This document shows, in pieces, positions 61,132 through 64,000 of a stretch of DNA of 64,000 nt. Within the stretch, counting starts at the first letter, position 1. Each line of letters opens with the position of its first letter. Below the pieces are notes generated by a model, which was not told the origin of the DNA, ran no database searches, and saw only the letters and a list, made by a program, of their open reading frames with translations. The position numbers and the translations under genes were made by a program. Origin of the DNA: Eublepharis macularius (lineage: Eukaryota; Chordata; Lepidosauria; Squamata; Eublepharidae); contig NC_072801.1 of NCBI RefSeq assembly GCF_028583425.1, positions 25,068,001 to 25,132,000 on the forward strand. The letters run 5' to 3'.

Positions 61132-64000
61132 TTTTTTTTTTTTGTAAAATTTTTATTGGGTTAGAACATTAATATTTTTACATTACATTGCATTCAATTA
61201 TCCCCTAATTTTTCGTTTCTAACCCCCTCCCTTTCCCCCCCTTTTGTTGACTTCCAACAGCTTTCCCACCCTCTGTCCCTTTTCCCTTACTTCTATTAAT
61301 TTCCTCTATCTAAAACAAATATATATTCTCCATTATATTAAGCAGTACATCTTTAACTCTTTTACTTACTAAACATCCAAACTATACTTCTTTAGATAAA
61401 CAATTTATCCCATTTTCCAGTTTTGAATATTTCTGTATGTCATAAACCATAAAAATTTCCCACATTTAAATCAAACAATTTGATTTGTTCTCTCTATATT
61501 AATCATTTCTTCTTTTTATAGTATTTCTATATAACTCATCACATAGTCAGTCATTTTAACTCTTCTATACATTCAGTTTGGTGCATATAAGTCTTATCAA
61601 GTAAAAAAAAATATTGTTAATTACTCAATCCTCATGTTTAAACCGTTAATTATTCTCTATCAATATTCTATCAATTAACCTCTACATATCTATATATATC
61701 TCAATCAATTAATTAATCTAACTGCTTATAAATTCACATTTCTCTTCCTCCCCCGGTAAAGTCACCCCTCTCTTTTATACTTTTATTGTACTTCAGTAGT
61801 TCTCAAACTGCCACAGTTTTCCTCCCACCTCCCACTTCTTCTCCAGATATTGTTTCAGCTTCTCCCAGTCTGTGTTAAACTGCCCTGAGTCCAGATCTCT
61901 CAGTTTTCTTGTCATCTTGTCCATTTCAGCCATATACAGCAATTTGTAGATCCAATCTTCAATAGTTGGCACTTCTTGTACTTTCCATTTCTGCGCATAC
62001 AAAAGTCTAGCTGCTGCAGTCATATAAAATATCAACGTCCTGTGGTGGGCTGGGATTCCCTCCATTCCCAAGTTTAGCAGCAGGAGTTCTGGGTTCTTAT
62101 TTATTTGAAACTGTAAAATTTCACTCATTTCTCTTATTATTTCCCCCCAGAACTGCCTAGCTACCTCACACGACCACCACATATGATAGAGGGAGCCCTC
62201 ATGCTTTCTACATTTCCAGCATTTATTAGAAGTGTTCAAGTTTCCTAGCGCAATCTTCTTTGGTGTCATGTACCAACGATAGATCATTTTGAAAATGTTC
62301 TCTTTAATATTAATACATGTCGTTGTCTTCATTGTAGTTTTCCACAAGTATTCCCATGCCTCCATTGTTATTTCTTTATTAAAATTTATAGCCCATTTCA
62401 CCATTTGTGTTTTAACTGTCTCATCCTCGGTATACCATTTCAACAGTACTTGGTATACCTTGGATATTCTTTTCTTGTCCTCTTTAAAAAGGGTCTGCTC
62501 TAGTTCCGAATTCTCTGTTCGTATACCTCCCTTTACAGAGTCCGAGTTATACAAATCTCTGATCTGTCTATACTGGAACCAATCGTAGTTCGGTGATAGT
62601 TCCTCTTGCGTCTTTATTCTAAGTTTAGACACTTCAGTTTTAGTTATTTCTTTGTACGTTAAACATTGTTGTTCATTATCAACAGCTCTCGGATCTATCA
62701 CCTCGTATGGAACCACCCACAAAGGGGTTCCTTCTTGTAGGTAAATTCTGTACTTCTTCCAGATTGTATATAAACTTCTCCTTACAAAATGATGCAGGAA
62801 CATCGAGTTGACCTTTACTTTGTCATGCCATAGGTATGCGTGCCATCCAAAAATTTTTTTATATCCCTCTAGGGCTAATAGTTTCTTATTCCTTAATGTC
62901 ATCCACTCTTTTAACCAAACTAGGCAGATTGCATCATGGTAAAGTCTCAGGTTGGGCAGTTGCATTCCGCCTCTTTCCTTTGCATCTTGTAGAACTTTTA
63001 CTTTCACTCGAGGCTTCTTGCCTGCCCAAACAAAATCTGATATTTTCCTCTGCCATTTTTCAAATTGTTTAGAGTCTCTGATGATTGGTATTGTCTGTAG
63101 CAAAAACATTACTCTTGGTAACACATTCATCTTAACTGCTGCAATCCTGCCCAACCATGACAAATTCAGTCTATTCCATTTGATCAAGTCTCTCTCTATC
63201 TGAGTCCATAATTTTTCATAATTATTCTTGAACAAATCTATATTTTTTGCAGTCAGCTCAACTCCCAAATATTTCACCTTACTAGTTACTTCACAGTCCG
63301 TTGTTTCCATTAACAATTGTTGTTTCTGCTTAGTCATGTTTTTACATAATATCTTTGACTTCTTTTTGTTAATGAAGAAACCTGCCAAGTCACCAAACTC
63401 CTTGATCTTGTCTATCACTTTTGGCATGTTCTCCAATGGATCTTCTACAATTAACATTATGTCATCTGCAAATGCTCTAACCTTGTATGAATATTCCTTT
63501 ATTTTTATTCCTCGTATTTCCTCGTCTTGTCGTATTTGTATCATCAGAATCTCCAATACTAAAATGAACAACAATGGAGATAACGGGCAACCTTGTCTTG
63601 TTCCTTTACTAATCGTCAATTTCTTGGTCAGTTCATCATTCACTACAATTGCTGCAGTCTGGTCTCTATAAATTTCTTTAATTGCTCTGATGAATCTTTC
63701 TCCCAATTGTAGCTTTTCCATAGTGGCAAACAAAAAATCCCAGTTTAAATTGTCAAACGCTTTTTCAGCGTCTACAAAGAAGAAACCAACCTCTTTGTCA
63801 CAACGCTTATCATAATATTCAATAGCATTGATCACTGTCCTTAAATTGTCTCTTATTTGTCTGTCTGGCAAAAAGCCTGCTTGTTCCTCCTCTATGACTT
63901 CCGAGAGCCACCCCTTCAGTCTCTCCGCCAATATCTTCGTAAAAATTTTATAATCATTGTTAAGTAGTGATATAGGTCTGTAATTTTTCACGTTAGTCAA
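61132..64000 (-). mobile_element. L1 LINE, 3' part, truncated by the window edge
   Basis: It ends with a 12-base poly(A) (T run at 61132-61143) preceded by AATAAA (61152-61157), then a 650-bp A/T-rich 3' UTR up to the ORF2 stop at 61793. The 5' part lies beyond 64000. A complete poly(A), an intact frame and a clean 3' end indicate a recent insertion. Confidence 0.85.
61793..64000 (-). CDS. L1 ORF2 protein, C-terminal 735 residues (partial)
   Basis: The frame is open from the window edge to the stop at 61793. Reverse transcriptase blocks are seen: NYRPISLLNNDYKIFTKILAERL at the start, EEEQAGFLPDRQIRDN, FFVDAEKAFDNLNW, GTRQGCPLSPLLFILVLE, the catalytic AFADDIMLIVED, and KVKYLGVEL. Near the end a CWKCRK...HMWWSC cysteine-histidine motif is the L1-type C-terminal zinc knuckle. 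The protein nicks target DNA and reverse-transcribes L1 RNA; the endonuclease domain lies outside the window. There is no internal stop or frameshift in 2.2 kb. The start coordinate is the window edge, not a start codon. Confidence 0.9.
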   Translation of the reverse strand: MTNVKNYRPISLLNNDYKIFTKILAERLKGWLSEVIEEEQAGFLPDRQIRDNLRTVINAIEYYDKRCDKEVGFFFVDAEKAFDNLNWDFLFATMEKLQLGERFIRAIKEIYRDQTAAIVVNDELTKKLTISKGTRQGCPLSPLLFILVLEILMIQIRQDEEIRGIKIKEYSYKVRAFADDIMLIVEDPLENMPKVIDKIKEFGDLAGFFINKKKSKILCKNMTKQKQQLLMETTDCEVTSKVKYLGVELTAKNIDLFKNNYEKLWTQIERDLIKWNRLNLSWLGRIAAVKMNVLPRVMFLLQTIPIIRDSKQFEKWQRKISDFVWAGKKPRVKVKVLQDAKERGGMQLPNLRLYHDAICLVWLKEWMTLRNKKLLALEGYKKIFGWHAYLWHDKVKVNSMFLHHFVRRSLYTIWKKYRIYLQEGTPLWVVPYEVIDPRAVDNEQQCLTYKEITKTEVSKLRIKTQEELSPNYDWFQYRQIRDLYNSDSVKGGIRTENSELEQTLFKEDKKRISKVYQVLLKWYTEDETVKTQMVKWAINFNKEITMEAWEYLWKTTMKTTTCINIKENIFKMIYRWYMTPKKIALGNLNTSNKCWKCRKHEGSLYHMWWSCEVARQFWGEIIREMSEILQFQINKNPELLLLNLGMEGIPAHHRTLIFYMTAAARLLYAQKWKVQEVPTIEDWIYKLLYMAEMDKMTRKLRDLDSGQFNTDWEKLKQYLEKKWEVGGKLWQFENY

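Overview
This is a window of vertebrate nuclear DNA, most likely from a squamate reptile (a lizard; species not determined). The evidence is the repeat mixture: CR1 and L1 LINEs, a Sauria-type SINE with a Bov-B-like tail, a 5S-rRNA-headed SINE, several tRNA-headed SINE families, short hAT-type DNA elements, and many palindromic relics with hammerhead-ribozyme cores of the Penelope-like type. There are GT-AG introns and no prokaryotic gene organisation.

Two host genes are supported, in tail-to-tail (convergent) orientation. TMEM184A lies on the + strand with eight coding exons from 9359 to 27383. They join in phase into 432 codons plus a stop, with a likely polyadenylation site near 29018-29040. 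MAFK, a small Maf bZIP transcription factor, lies on the - strand with coding exons 39761-39796 and 37771-38205. They join in phase into 156 codons, and the 3' UTR is possibly about 6 kb, ending near 31567. TMEM184A and MAFK are also convergent neighbours in mammals (human 7p22), and TMEM184B/MAFF form the paralogous pair, so the order supports both names.

Layout: 1-9358 is upstream sequence or a 5' intron of TMEM184A. It holds two copies of a palindromic hammerhead repeat, tRNA-SINEs, a CR1 fragment and a hAT element nested in a SINE. 9359-27383 is TMEM184A; its introns carry two hAT elements with perfect 8-bp target duplications, several hammerhead relics, and, antisense in the 8.5-kb intron before coding exon 7, a nearly full-length CR1 (about 19995-24590). 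27384-29040 is the TMEM184A 3' UTR. 29040-31560 is a short intergenic gap with SINEs. 31567-37770 is the inferred MAFK 3' UTR. 37771-39840 is the MAFK coding part with its last intron. 39841-61130 is MAFK upstream or 5' intron sequence with scattered repeats and no other recognisable coding exon. 61132-64000 is the 3' part of an L1 on the - strand, with a 735-codon open frame running off the window.

The two host genes do different jobs: a membrane protein and a transcription factor. Nothing in the sequence links them beyond their adjacent 3' ends. I found no wholly new system. The most interesting signal is the set of about eight hammerhead loci. One + strand copy at 18267-18306 has every core element intact. 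The decay of the others follows a pattern that CpG deamination at the catalytic G12 position would explain.
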